A stretch of 64,000 nt of DNA from Kribbella sp. NBC_00382 (GCF_036067295.1 NZ_CP107954.1:310001-374000), one strand, 5' to 3'; numbered from the stretch's first letter, positions 27,102 to 35,998 are shown. Made by a program: numbers and translations. The notes: generated by a model not told the origin, from the sequence alone.

Positions 27102-28192
27102 GGTTTGAGTCCCACTCCTGTCCTCGGCCGGACTTCGAGTTCTTTGGGATACGCGCAGCGCGAGACGGCATCGGCGTACGAGATCTCGCCGGACTGGAGC
27201 AGCGCCGACAGCGACTGCTCGAGCGTGATCATGCCTTCGCGGCGCCCGGTGACGAGCGCGTTGCGCAGCTGGTGCGTCTTGCCCTCCTTGATCAGGTTGC
27301 GGATACCCGCGTTGGCGATCATCAGCTCGAACGCGGCGACCATGCCGCCACCCGTCCGCGGGATCAGGCGTTGGTACACGACCCCGCTCAGCGCGGCACT
27401 CAACTGCACCCGGACCTGGGACTGCTGCTCGGCCGGGAAGACGTCGATGATGCGGGCCAGCGACTGCGCGGTGTCGTTGGTGTGCAGGGTGGCGAAGACG
27501 AGGTGGCCGGTCTCGGCGATCGTCAGCGCGAACCGGATCGACTCCAGGTCGCGCATCTCGCCCACCAGCAGGACATCGGGGTCCTCGCGCAGGGCGGCGC
27601 GCAGGGCGTCTGGGAACGATGCCGTGTCACTACCCACTTCGCGCTGGTTGACCGCCGAGCGGCGGTGTTCGTGCACGTACTCGATCGGGTCCTCGATGGT
27701 GATGATGTGACAGGCCCGGTCGGTGTTGATCTGGTGGATCACCGCGGCGAGCGTCGTCGACTTGCCCGAACCGGTCGGGCCGGTGACCAGGACGAGCCCC
27801 TGGTGCAGCTGGGCGAACTTGCCGATCGCGGCCGGCAGGCCGAGCTCCGACATGGTCGGGATGCTGCGCGGAATGATGCGCAGGGCAAGGGCTGTGTCGC
27901 CGCGCTGGGTGAACGCGTTCGCGCGGATCCGGGCACTCTGCCGCCAGGAGAACGAGAAGTCGTGCTCGTACGTGGTCTGCCAGACGTTCGACCGGTGCGG
28001 GTTGAGCATCTCGGCCAGCAGGTTGTCGGTGTCGGTCCGGGTCAACGGGGTGCGGTCGGCGACCGGGCGCAGTACGCCGTGGACGCGCAACTGCGGCGCC
28101 ATCCCCACTGTCAGAAGCAGGTCGGTGCCGCCGGCGTTCCAGAGTTCTTCGAGCAGCAGGTCCACCCGGCTGCCCGGCACGGGAACTTTCAT
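27098..28192 (-). CDS. pilT: Type IV pilus retraction ATPase PilT
   Basis: A 364-aa PilT with Walker A GPTGSGKS at 138-145, TIEDPIEYVHEH, LVGEMRDLESIRFAL, and the C-terminal PilT signature as AGIRNLIKEGK (usually AIRNLIRE). It powers pilus retraction and twitching. GAAGGGATCC precedes the ATG. It is the first gene of the pilT-pilB-pilC-prepilin run, in which every junction overlaps. Confidence 0.93.
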   Translation of the reverse strand: MKVPVPGSRVDLLLEELWNAGGTDLLLTVGMAPQLRVHGVLRPVADRTPLTRTDTDNLLAEMLNPHRSNVWQTTYEHDFSFSWRQSARIRANAFTQRGDTALALRIIPRSIPTMSELGLPAAIGKFAQLHQGLVLVTGPTGSGKSTTLAAVIHQINTDRACHIITIEDPIEYVHEHRRSAVNQREVGSDTASFPDALRAALREDPDVLLVGEMRDLESIRFALTIAETGHLVFATLHTNDTAQSLARIIDVFPAEQQSQVRVQLSAALSGVVYQRLIPRTGGGMVAAFELMIANAGIRNLIKEGKTHQLRNALVTGRREGMITLEQSLSALLQSGEISYADAVSRCAYPKELEVRPRTGVGLKP

Positions 28193-28247
28193 CGGATCCC
28201 TTCAAATCGATACCGTCAGATCGATGGGGACCGCCCCTTCGAGAGAT

Positions 28248-28277
28248 GCCTACCGGTTGCGAGGACAACCGGTAGGC
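28248..28277 (-). terminator. Hairpin between pilA and pilT
   Basis: A perfect 12-bp stem (28248-28259 with 28266-28277) with a 6-nt loop, in the 259-bp gap upstream of pilT. It may act as an attenuator that keeps pilA transcripts more abundant than the distal genes. Confidence 0.65.
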
Positions 28278-28379
28278 CGATGGCGACCCGGTACGACGGG
28301 CCGTGTCGCCAGCTCTTCTCGGTGGTGCTGCTCGAGCTGCAGCTCGGGCCTGGGCGGTACTGCGGTAGCCCTCAGCGGA

Positions 28380-28407
28380 TGGACCGGCCCTCCTCCGAGC
28401 CGGTCCA
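28380..28407 (-). terminator. Hairpin downstream of pilA
   Basis: A 9-bp inverted repeat (28380-28388 with 28399-28407) with a 10-nt loop, 45 bp after the pilA stop. Confidence 0.55.
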
Positions 28408-28451
28408 CCCGCCGCCGCGCCGTGAGGTGCGCGGGAGGGGCGGAATATCGA

Positions 28452-28889
28452 TCAGGTACAGGCGCCGGTCGCGGTGACGAGGCCGTTCACGCCAAGGGTG
28501 ATCGCGTAGCCGGTGCCGGTCGGTTTGTCGCGAAGCAACTGGTCGACCCCGACCGTGAGCTGGAGCCAGCCGGGATCGCCGGCGGCCGGATAGACGCCGT
28601 TCTTGGCGTAGAACGCCTCGACGGCGACCTGCACGGTCTTCTTGTCGGTCTTGCATGCGGCAGCGTTGCCACGATCCTGGATCCCGCTGACGGCGAACAC
28701 CACGATGCCGGACAGCACACCGAGGATGACGATCACGATCAGCAGCTCGATCAGGGTGAAGCCGGACTCGTTCTTCTTCCGTTGCGTCAGCTCTCGGGCA
28801 CGGCGGTGGACGCGGCGGGTGGCTCGGTGGTTCGAGGCGCGGTGGACTGTTCGGGCGGCCGGGACGGCGGCCCGAAGGCGGTGTTCCAT
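28452..28889 (-). CDS. pilA: Major type IV pilin, long leader
   Basis: A 145-aa prepilin with NESGFTLIELLIVIVILGVL. The Gly-Phe processing site is at about residue 43 and Glu at +5 is present. The mature protein is about 100 aa with a two-Cys C-terminal region (AACKTD ... TGAC). The basic leader of about 42 residues is far longer than in proteobacterial pilins. The start at 28889 is supported by AAAGGAAAG just upstream. Two hairpins separate it from pilT. Confidence 0.88.
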   Translation of the reverse strand: MEHRLRAAVPAARTVHRASNHRATRRVHRRARELTQRKKNESGFTLIELLIVIVILGVLSGIVVFAVSGIQDRGNAAACKTDKKTVQVAVEAFYAKNGVYPAAGDPGWLQLTVGVDQLLRDKPTGTGYAITLGVNGLVTATGACT

Positions 28890-29120
28890 GGTGCTTTCCT
28901 TTGCAGATGCTCCGGCAGGCGACGGAGACAGGGTCTTCCAGGCGCGGCAACGCGCGACAGATCGACCGGCGTACCGAGAGTCCGACCCCTGGACCCTGGC
29001 GCGCGAAACCGACGCTGTTTCCCCCAGATGCCGTTTGCTGCCGCGTCAAACAATCGTCTCTGCGAGGCCCGCGTCACAGCGGGTGAACGCCCGACTTTCC
29101 TGGCCACTCACCCGACAGCG

Positions 29121-29140
29121 TGTCGGCCTTTCGGCCGACA
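29121..29140 (-). terminator. Hairpin after the regulator remnant
   Basis: An 8-bp stem closed by a GAAA-type tetraloop on the (-) strand, 9 nt after the TGA of the response-regulator remnant. It probably is the old terminator of that gene. Confidence 0.55.
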
Positions 29141-29148
29141 GATAGAGG

Positions 29149-29298
29149 TCAGGCGAGCACCGACAAGCTCTGCTCGATCAGGCCGAGCCGCAGCGCGGAC
29201 CTGATCGCCTGGGCACGATTGCAGACGCCGAGCTTCTCGTAGAGCCGCGCCAGCCCGTACCGGGTTAGCGTGTGCCCGTCGATGACGGCGAGGTCGGG
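29149..29298 (-). pseudogene. Collapsed LuxR-type response regulator remnant
   Basis: Read on (-), an uninterrupted stretch encodes the beginning of a receiver ([13 protein letters not shown]). This is joined directly to the last helices of a LuxR domain (ARLYEKLGVCNRAQAI, then RSALRLGLIEQ) and a TGA. The intact regulator at 20831-21469 has DGHTLVRFGL near its N-terminus and ARLYEKLGASNRAQAI near its C-terminus, so roughly 150 residues between them are missing here. There is no usable start codon: an in-frame stop lies five codons beyond the readable part. It flanks the upstream side of the pilus locus. Confidence 0.82.
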
Positions 29299-29361
29299 AG
29301 AGGTGCTTTCAACCGCTCACCGGCCGCTCGTGTGACCCGCTGGCGAGGAGGTGGACCGGTG

Positions 29362-29643
29362 ATGATCGTCGTGCTCGCCCTGCTGCTGGGGGTCGCCGTG
29401 GGCTCGTTCCTGAACGTCGTGATCCATCGGGTGCCACGCCACGAATCCATCGTCCGGCCGGCCTCACGCTGTCCGCACTGCGGTACTCCGATCCGCTCCC
29501 GGCACAACCTCCCGGTCGTCGGCTGGCTGATCCTGCGCGGCCGCTGCGCGGACTGCGGTACGCCGATCAGCGTCCGGTATCCCCTGGTGGAACTCGGTAC
29601 CGGATTACTGTTCGCCGCGCTGGCCTGGCTTGGTACCCGGTGA
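29362..29643 (+). CDS. Prepilin peptidase, N-terminal (DiS_P_DiS) domain only
   Basis: A 93-aa protein. A first membrane helix ending [12 protein letters not shown] is followed by the two zinc-type pairs Cys37/Cys40 and Cys62/Cys65 (CPHCGTP, CADCGTP) and [15 protein letters not shown]. This is the N-terminal domain of PilD/GspO enzymes. The A24 aspartic protease domain with its two catalytic Asp residues is absent: translation stops right after the second membrane helix, and no continuation was found in any frame before the next gene. GGAGGTGG lies upstream of the ATG; the adjoining GTG at 29359 is an alternative start. Either a decayed gene or a stand-alone domain. Confidence 0.75.
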   Translation: MIVVLALLLGVAVGSFLNVVIHRVPRHESIVRPASRCPHCGTPIRSRHNLPVVGWLILRGRCADCGTPISVRYPLVELGTGLLFAALAWLGTR

Positions 29644-29706
29644 TCGTGAGGCCGGCGGTCAGGGCCTGTCCTGGGCGATTCGGATCATCCAGGCCGCGAC
29701 CAGCTG

Positions 29707-31521
29707 CTAGGTGGGGTTGGGGAGGGTGGCTAGGAGGTGGAGGGCTACTTGGACGTTTAGGGCTTGGTCGGGGGCTTGCCAGCTTTGGGCTAGGAGGACT
29801 GTTACTCGGTCTAGGCGTTGCTGGACTGTGTTGGGGTGGACGTGGAGGGCTTCGGCGGCGCGGGTGGGGCTTTGGCCTGCGGCGAAGTATGCGCGGAGGG
29901 TGCCGATTAGGTCGGTACCGCGCTGTTGGTCGTACTCGATGACTTTGCCTAGTACGTGATTCACGTGAGTCGCCACGTCTACCTGGGCGGCACCGACTAG
30001 GCCTGCTAGGCCGAGGTCGTCGGGGGTTGCGGCCTGCCGGGTCCTGCCTAGGCGCAGCATCGTGGCGACTAGCCGAGCCGCCTCGCGGTGCACAGTGATG
30101 ACGTCGCTTCCCCAGGCTGCGGGGCCGGTCACTGCGATGGTGACGCCCGTACGCCGGGCCGCCTCGTTCAACTCCTGCGCCACCTTCACGGCGTCGGAGT
30201 CGGCGATGAGTAGGACGAGGTCCCCGGCGTACGGGCCGACCAGTGCGAGCCGTTCCTCCAGTGGTGCTGTCAGGCGGGCCAGTACTCCGGAATGGTCGCC
30301 TCTGCAGACTGCGACGATCACCTGCTTCGGGAGCTCTTTTTGCTTGCCCAGCAGGCGAAAGCGGTCGGCTAGTGCTCGCGGGTCGGTGGCACCGCTGAGG
30401 GTGTCTGCGAGGATGTCTGCTTGAGCACGCTGGGACTGCTCGGCTGCCTGTCGACGGAAGAGTAGGACGAGTGCTGTGACCACCGCGGCACGCTCGACGA
30501 TCCGCTGGTCGGCACCGGAGAGTTCGTCGACTCCCCCGATCACCAAGGCGCCCAGGCGCTCGCCTTTGGCAGTGGCAGCAACCACCCAGCAGTCGCCGGT
30601 CCGGGTCAGCCGCCCCGAAGCCGGCGACTCAGCCCAAGGCATCGGCCCACGCTTTAGCTGGCCACCAGCCAGAGGATCGCCGTCCAGCTTGCCGGCCCGG
30701 GCCAGTTCGTTGCCGGTGGCATCTACTAGGACGACCCAGACGGCCAGCAGTTCGGCTAGTGCGGCTGCGATGGCGTCGACGTCGCCGCCGGAGAGGACGA
30801 TCTCGGCGAAGCGGTCGTGTGCGGCGGCTGCGTGCTCGACACCGGCGTGGGCGACCGAGAGCTGCTTGAGCGCGGCGGCGGTCTCCGCGGTGGCTCGGAC
30901 CTGTACCAGCGTGACTGCGGCCAGGGCGGCGAGTGAGCCGAGCAGCGAGACCTCTTCGCGGCTGAACGGGCGGCGGGTGCGGTTGGACGCGAACAGTACG
31001 CCGACAAAGGCGCCGTCCACCGTCAGCGGCGTACCGAGGATGGCCACCAGCCCCTCCTCGCCGACCGCGTCATCGATCCGGGAGGTGTGCCTGAAGCGCT
31101 GGTCACCGGGGTAGTCCGCCGTCCAGTACGGCTTGTGCGTCTCCGCGACCAGCCCGCCGAGCCCCGCGCCGAGCGGCACCCGGAGCTGCTGGAAGGCGGC
31201 GGAGACAGACCCGTCGGTGGCTCGCATGTAGGTGTCGCCTTGCGCAGCGTCGTACAGGGTCAGGTACGCGACGTCGGTGCCGATCAGCGTACGCGCGCGG
31301 TGGACGATCGTGTCGAGTACGCCGCCGGGGTCGCGGGCGGAGGCGAGTTCGCGGGCGACGTCGACCAGCGCCGACAACTCCGTCTCGCGCTTCTTGCTCG
31401 CGTCCATCCCGGCACGGATCCGGAGCGCGAGATCGCGGGCGGCCTGGTTGGACCCAGCCGCCCGCGCGAGCTCGCTTCCCGGCGCATCATCGGCCAGCAG
31501 TCGTAGCAACTCCTCCATCAA
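29707..31521 (-). CDS. PucR/CdaR-type regulator with GAF domain
   Basis: A 604-aa protein. A GAF-like sensor domain spans about residues 45-210 (VPLGAGLGGLVAETHKPYW, GTPLTVDGAFVGVLFASN). The C-terminal PucR helix-turn-helix is at about 540-595 (GTLRAYFAAGQSPTRAAEAL, HVHPNTVQQRLDRV). Such proteins bind DNA in response to small ligands. It lies 19 bp downstream of the MHS transporter and the second hydroxybutyrate dehydrogenase on the same strand, suggesting control of that catabolic set (inference). Confidence 0.87.
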   Translation of the reverse strand: MMEELLRLLADDAPGSELARAAGSNQAARDLALRIRAGMDASKKRETELSALVDVARELASARDPGGVLDTIVHRARTLIGTDVAYLTLYDAAQGDTYMRATDGSVSAAFQQLRVPLGAGLGGLVAETHKPYWTADYPGDQRFRHTSRIDDAVGEEGLVAILGTPLTVDGAFVGVLFASNRTRRPFSREEVSLLGSLAALAAVTLVQVRATAETAAALKQLSVAHAGVEHAAAAHDRFAEIVLSGGDVDAIAAALAELLAVWVVLVDATGNELARAGKLDGDPLAGGQLKRGPMPWAESPASGRLTRTGDCWVVAATAKGERLGALVIGGVDELSGADQRIVERAAVVTALVLLFRRQAAEQSQRAQADILADTLSGATDPRALADRFRLLGKQKELPKQVIVAVCRGDHSGVLARLTAPLEERLALVGPYAGDLVLLIADSDAVKVAQELNEAARRTGVTIAVTGPAAWGSDVITVHREAARLVATMLRLGRTRQAATPDDLGLAGLVGAAQVDVATHVNHVLGKVIEYDQQRGTDLIGTLRAYFAAGQSPTRAAEALHVHPNTVQQRLDRVTVLLAQSWQAPDQALNVQVALHLLATLPNPT

Positions 31522-31540
31522 CGGATCATGTCACCGTCGG

Positions 31541-32845
31541 CTAGAGCGTGGTCAGATCGCGTTCGCGGGTCTCGCCGTAGCTGAGGACCGCGACGATCGA
31601 GATCACCGCGCAGACCGCGACGTACACGGAGATGGCGAAGCCGGAGTCGTAGGCCTTCAGCAGCGCGATCGCGATGAACGGCGCCAGCCCACCGGCGATG
31701 ATGGAGGCCAGTTGGTAGCCGACCGACACCCCGGAGTACCGGACCCTGGTACCGAACAGCTCGGTGAAGAACGATGCCTGCGGCCCGTACATCGCGCCGT
31801 GCAGCACCAGCCCGATGGTGACCGCGAGGACCGCGAGCCCGAAGTTCTTCGTGTCCACCAGGGCGATGAAGACGAATCCCCAGACGCCGACCCCGATCGC
31901 GCCGAACAGGTAGACCGGCTTACGCCCGACCCGGTCCGAGAGCGCGCCCCACAACGGGATCGCGCAGAAGTGCACCGCGGCGGCGATCAGGACGGCGTTC
32001 AGCGCGAACGACTTGCCCAGGTGGAGATGCTCCTTCGCGTACGTCGCGATCACGATGGTGAAGATGTAGTAGCTGACGTTCTCCGCCATCCGCGCGCCCA
32101 TCGCGGTCAGCACCTCGCGCGGGTACTTCGTGATCACCTCGACGAACGGCAGCTTGTCGGCCGGCTCCTGCTTGGTCCGCGCCTCCCGGAACACCGGGGA
32201 CTCCTCGATCCGCAGCCGCACCCAGAGTCCGACCAGGACCAGTACCGCCGACAGCAGGAACGGGATCCGCCAGCCCCACTTGTCGAACGCAGCGTCGCTC
32301 TGGAAAGCCGCCAGCCCCGCCAGCACACCGTTGGCGATCAGCTGACCGGCCGGGGCACCCGCCTGCGGCCACGACGACCAGAACCCGCGCCGCTTGGGAT
32401 CACCATGTTCGGAGACGATCAGTACCGCGCCACCCCACTCGCCGCCGAGCGCGAAGCCCTGGATGAGCCGCAGGACGGTGAGCAGCACCGGCGCCAGCGC
32501 TCCGACCTGCGCGTACGTCGGCAGCAGGCTGATCGCGAACGTCGCCGCACCCATCATCAGCAGCGACAGCACCAGCAGGTTCTTGCGGCCCAGCCGGTCG
32601 CCGAAGTGGCCGAACACGACGCCACCGATCGGCCGGGCGAAGAAGCCGACGGCGAAGGTGGCGAAGCTGAGCAGCGTACCGGTGAGCTGTTCGCCCTTGG
32701 GGAAGAACAGGTCGCCGAAGACGACGGACGCGGCGACGCCGTACAGGAAGAAGTCGTACCACTCCACGGTGGTACCGATCAGGCTGGCGCCGACGACCCG
32801 GGCGATAGGAGTCCTGGTCCTCGTAGGTTCGGTTGATGTTGCCAT
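31541..32845 (-). CDS. MFS transporter, metabolite:H+ symporter (MHS) family
   Basis: A 434-aa protein with 12 predicted membrane segments. The MHS hallmarks are GTTVEWYDFFLYG at the start, FGHFGDRLGRKN between helices 2 and 3, and LRLIQGFALGGEWGGA. Family members import organic acids or osmolytes. AAGGAG lies 8 nt before the ATG at 32845. Its position between a hydroxybutyrate dehydrogenase and a PucR regulator suggests uptake of 3-hydroxybutyrate or a related acid (inference). Confidence 0.9.
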   Translation of the reverse strand: MATSTEPTRTRTPIARVVGASLIGTTVEWYDFFLYGVAASVVFGDLFFPKGEQLTGTLLSFATFAVGFFARPIGGVVFGHFGDRLGRKNLLVLSLLMMGAATFAISLLPTYAQVGALAPVLLTVLRLIQGFALGGEWGGAVLIVSEHGDPKRRGFWSSWPQAGAPAGQLIANGVLAGLAAFQSDAAFDKWGWRIPFLLSAVLVLVGLWVRLRIEESPVFREARTKQEPADKLPFVEVITKYPREVLTAMGARMAENVSYYIFTIVIATYAKEHLHLGKSFALNAVLIAAAVHFCAIPLWGALSDRVGRKPVYLFGAIGVGVWGFVFIALVDTKNFGLAVLAVTIGLVLHGAMYGPQASFFTELFGTRVRYSGVSVGYQLASIIAGGLAPFIAIALLKAYDSGFAISVYVAVCAVISIVAVLSYGETRERDLTTL

Positions 32846-32861
32846 TGGGCGGGCTCCTTGT

Positions 32862-33596
32862 TTAGTGGGCGGTCCAGCCGCCGTCGAGGACCAGCGAGCT
32901 CCCCGTGAGTGAGGCCGAGGCGGGTCCACACAGGAGTGCGACCAGTTCAGCCACCTCTTCCGGCTCGATCAGGCGCTTCACGGCGACCGGTTCGAGCAGG
33001 ACCTTGTCGAGTACTTCGGCCTCGGTCAGGCCATGGACGAGCGCCTGGTCGGCCAGTTGGGCGGTCACGAGTGGCGTACGGACGTACGCCGGATTGACGC
33101 AGTTGCTGGTGACGCCGTGCGGGGCGCCTTCGAGGGCGACCACCTTGCTGAGGCCTTCGAGCCCGTGCTTGGCCGCGACGTACGCCGCCTTGAACGGGCT
33201 GCCGCGGAGGCCGTGCACGGAGGAGATGTTGACGATCCGGCCCCAGCCGCGGCCGTACATGTGCGGCAGGGTCTGCCGGATCAGGCGGAACGGGGACTCC
33301 AGCATCAGGCGCAGCAGGTACCCGAATCGCTCGGGCGGGAACTGCTCGAGCGGCGCCACCTGCTGGATGCCGGCGCTGTTCACCAGGATGTCGATGTCGG
33401 TCGGCAGGCCTACCAGCCCGTCGAGGTCGGTCAGATCGGCGGTGATCGTCTCGATGCCTTCGGCGGCCAGTTTGCTCAGCGCCTCGGCGTCGTGGTCGAC
33501 CGCGACGACCTGTACGCCGTCCGCGGCGAGGCGGTGGACGCAGGCGGCGCCGATGCCGGACGCGGCTCCGGTGACGAGGGCTCGACGGGTCTCCAT
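32862..33596 (-). CDS. 3-hydroxybutyrate dehydrogenase (second copy)
   Basis: A 244-aa SDR with TGAASGIG at 9-16, Ser126, Tyr139 and Lys143, and the 3-hydroxybutyrate dehydrogenase signatures GSPFKAAYVAAKHG, NPAYVRTPLV and the C-terminal DGGWTAH. It is clearly related to the enzyme at 219-980 but is paired with a transporter, so it probably serves exogenous hydroxybutyrate rather than stored PHA. The ATG at 33596 is chosen because upstream residues do not resemble the family. Confidence 0.9.
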   Translation of the reverse strand: METRRALVTGAASGIGAACVHRLAADGVQVVAVDHDAEALSKLAAEGIETITADLTDLDGLVGLPTDIDILVNSAGIQQVAPLEQFPPERFGYLLRLMLESPFRLIRQTLPHMYGRGWGRIVNISSVHGLRGSPFKAAYVAAKHGLEGLSKVVALEGAPHGVTSNCVNPAYVRTPLVTAQLADQALVHGLTEAEVLDKVLLEPVAVKRLIEPEEVAELVALLCGPASASLTGSSLVLDGGWTAH

Positions 33597-33742
33597 GGCC
33601 GAGGACTCTAGAAATCCGCGCCGCCGCGCACTATGGCGTGACGTCACACAGTGCGGCGTTGGTTCATGGGGCCGGGCACCACCCAGCCACACCGAGAGCT
33701 ATCAAACCTGCTCGTGGTGATAGGACGATTTACAGTTGAACC

Positions 33743-35998
33743 ATGGTCGACATCGAACAGCCGAAGAAGAAGGCCGCCGGCGTCCCCGCCGTGCTCTCGT
33801 CGTTCAAGTTCGGTTTGCGGGAGATGGGGCCGGCGCGGACCGGCAAGGTGTTCCTGAAGATGAACCAGGACCGCGGCTTCGACTGCCCGTCCTGCGCCTG
33901 GCCGGACCCCGACAGCAAGCGCAAACACGCTGCCGAGTTCTGCGAGAACGGCGCCAAGGCGGTTGCCTGGGAGGCGACCCGCAAGCGGGTGCCGCGGGCC
34001 TTCTTCGCCGAGCACTCGATCGACGACCTGGGCAAGATCTCCGAGTTCGAACTCGGCAAGCTCGGCCGGGTGACCGAGCCGATGCTGCTGCGGGCGGGCG
34101 CGACCCACTACGAGCCGGTCGGCTGGGACGAGGCGTTCCACGTGGTGGCCCGGCACCTCAAGGCCCTCGTCGACCCGAACGACGCGGTCTTCTACACCTC
34201 CGGCCGGACCAGCAACGAGGCCGCCTTCCTCTACCAGACCTTCGTCCGCGCGTACGGAACGAACAACCTGCCCGACTGCTCCAACATGTGCCACGAATCA
34301 TCCGGTACTGCGCTGTCGCGGGTGATCGGCAGCGGCAAGGGCGCGGTGACGCTGGACATGCTCGAGGAGGCCGAGCTGATCGTCGTGGTCGGCCAGAACC
34401 CGGGCACCAACGCGCCCCGGATGCTCAGCCATCTGGAGATCGCGAAGAAGAACGGCGCCGACATCGTCTCGGTGAACCCGCTGCCCGAGCCGGGGCTGAT
34501 GAACTTCAAGAACCCGCAGCGGCCGTCCGGCTGGGTGGGCAAGGGAACGGCATTGGCCGACCAGCACCTGCAGATCCGGATCGGTGGCGACCAGGCCCTG
34601 TTCCTTGCTGTCGGCCACTTGTTGCTGGAGGCCGAGGCGGCGGCGCCGGGGACCGTACTGGACAAGTCCTTCATCGAGAGTCACACCAGCGGGTACGAGT
34701 CGTACGCGAAGCACAATGCGGAGCTGGACTGGGCTGCCGTTGAGCAGGCGAGTGGGCTGACCCGGGCTGAGATCGAGGAATTCACGCAGCGGTTCATCAA
34801 GTCGAAGGCGACGGTGATCTGCTGGGCGATGGGGCTGACGCAGCATCGCGAGGCGGTGGCCACGATCACCGAGATCGTGAACGTGCTGCTGCTGCAGGGA
34901 AACATCGGCAAGCCGGGCGCGGGGCCTTGCCCGGTACGGGGGCATTCGAACGTACAGGGTGATCGATCGATGGGCATCTGGGAGCGGATGCCGGACGCGT
35001 TCCTGGATCGGCTGGATCATGAGTTCTCGTTCACGTCGCCGCGGGAGCACGGGATCGATGCGGCGGAGACCGTGCATCGGTTGCGTGAGGGTGCTGTGCG
35101 GGTGTTCTTTGCGATGGGCGGGAACTTTGCTTCGGCGACGCCGGACACCGAGGTTGTGGCCGAGGGGCTGCGGCGGTGTGACCTGACCGTGCATGTGTCG
35201 ACGAAGCTGAACCGGTCTCACACGGTGGTTGGGCGCGAGGCGTTGATCCTGCCGACGCTCGGACGTACGGATCATGACCACACTCCGGCTGGGCCGCAGT
35301 CGGTGACGGTCGAGGACTCGCAGGGTGCCGTGCATCTGTCGACGGGGAACTTGACGCCGCCGGCGCCCGAGCTGAAGTCGGAGGTGGCGATCGTCTGCGG
35401 TCTGGCTTCATTGGTCGTTCCCGAGATCGGGGAGATCCCGTGGGCGGACTTCGCGGACGACTACAGCCTGATCCGGCAGCGGATCGGCCGGGTCTGCGAT
35501 GGGTACGAAGACTTCGAGCAGCGGCTGCAGGCGACGGGTGGGTTCTTGCTGGCTCATGCTGCGCGGGACAAGCGCGTCTTCAAAACGTCGGACGCCAAGG
35601 CACAGTTCAGCGCGAACGAGCTGTCCTGGTTGCCGACCGAGCCGGGTCGTCTGTTGTTGCAGACCATGCGCAGCCATGACCAGTTCAACACCACGATCTA
35701 TGGGATGGAGGACCGGTACCGCGGCGTCCACGGCACCCGCGAGGTCGTTTTCGTCAACCCTTCGGATCTTGCTGCGCTTGGTCTTGAGGACGGGCAACGG
35801 GTCGACATCGTCAGCGAGTTCCAAGGCGTCGAACGCCGGGCTGCGGGTTTCCGCCTGGTCTCCTACCCCACGGCTCGCGGTTGCGTAGCGGCGTACTACC
35901 CCGAAACCAATGTCCTCATGTCAGCCGACGACCTGGCCAAAGGCAGCAACACCCCAGTAGCCAAGGGCCTGACGGTCCGCCTGGAGCCCACGGTCTAA
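33743..35998 (+). CDS. FdhF/YdeP-family molybdopterin oxidoreductase
   Basis: A 751-aa protein of the formate dehydrogenase-like oxidoreductase alpha-subunit family (YdeP type). An N-terminal [4Fe-4S]-type cluster motif (FDCPSCAWPDP followed by EFCENG) precedes the molybdopterin domains (GRTSNEAAFLYQ, NMCHESSG, GNIGKPGAGPCPVRGHSNVQG), ending in a C-terminal dinucleotide-binding domain (LEDGQRVDIVS). No partner subunits are adjacent. Substrate unknown. It needs molybdopterin, linking it to moaE in the window. The 3' end overlaps the convergent gene by 4 bp. Confidence 0.9.
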   Translation: MVDIEQPKKKAAGVPAVLSSFKFGLREMGPARTGKVFLKMNQDRGFDCPSCAWPDPDSKRKHAAEFCENGAKAVAWEATRKRVPRAFFAEHSIDDLGKISEFELGKLGRVTEPMLLRAGATHYEPVGWDEAFHVVARHLKALVDPNDAVFYTSGRTSNEAAFLYQTFVRAYGTNNLPDCSNMCHESSGTALSRVIGSGKGAVTLDMLEEAELIVVVGQNPGTNAPRMLSHLEIAKKNGADIVSVNPLPEPGLMNFKNPQRPSGWVGKGTALADQHLQIRIGGDQALFLAVGHLLLEAEAAAPGTVLDKSFIESHTSGYESYAKHNAELDWAAVEQASGLTRAEIEEFTQRFIKSKATVICWAMGLTQHREAVATITEIVNVLLLQGNIGKPGAGPCPVRGHSNVQGDRSMGIWERMPDAFLDRLDHEFSFTSPREHGIDAAETVHRLREGAVRVFFAMGGNFASATPDTEVVAEGLRRCDLTVHVSTKLNRSHTVVGREALILPTLGRTDHDHTPAGPQSVTVEDSQGAVHLSTGNLTPPAPELKSEVAIVCGLASLVVPEIGEIPWADFADDYSLIRQRIGRVCDGYEDFEQRLQATGGFLLAHAARDKRVFKTSDAKAQFSANELSWLPTEPGRLLLQTMRSHDQFNTTIYGMEDRYRGVHGTREVVFVNPSDLAALGLEDGQRVDIVSEFQGVERRAAGFRLVSYPTARGCVAAYYPETNVLMSADDLAKGSNTPVAKGLTVRLEPTV

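Noticed and set aside
28890..29120. Possible cyclic di-GMP riboswitch upstream of pilA
   Set aside because: The (-) sequence has a GCAAACGG segment but lacks the other conserved GEMM elements; no consistent fold was found.
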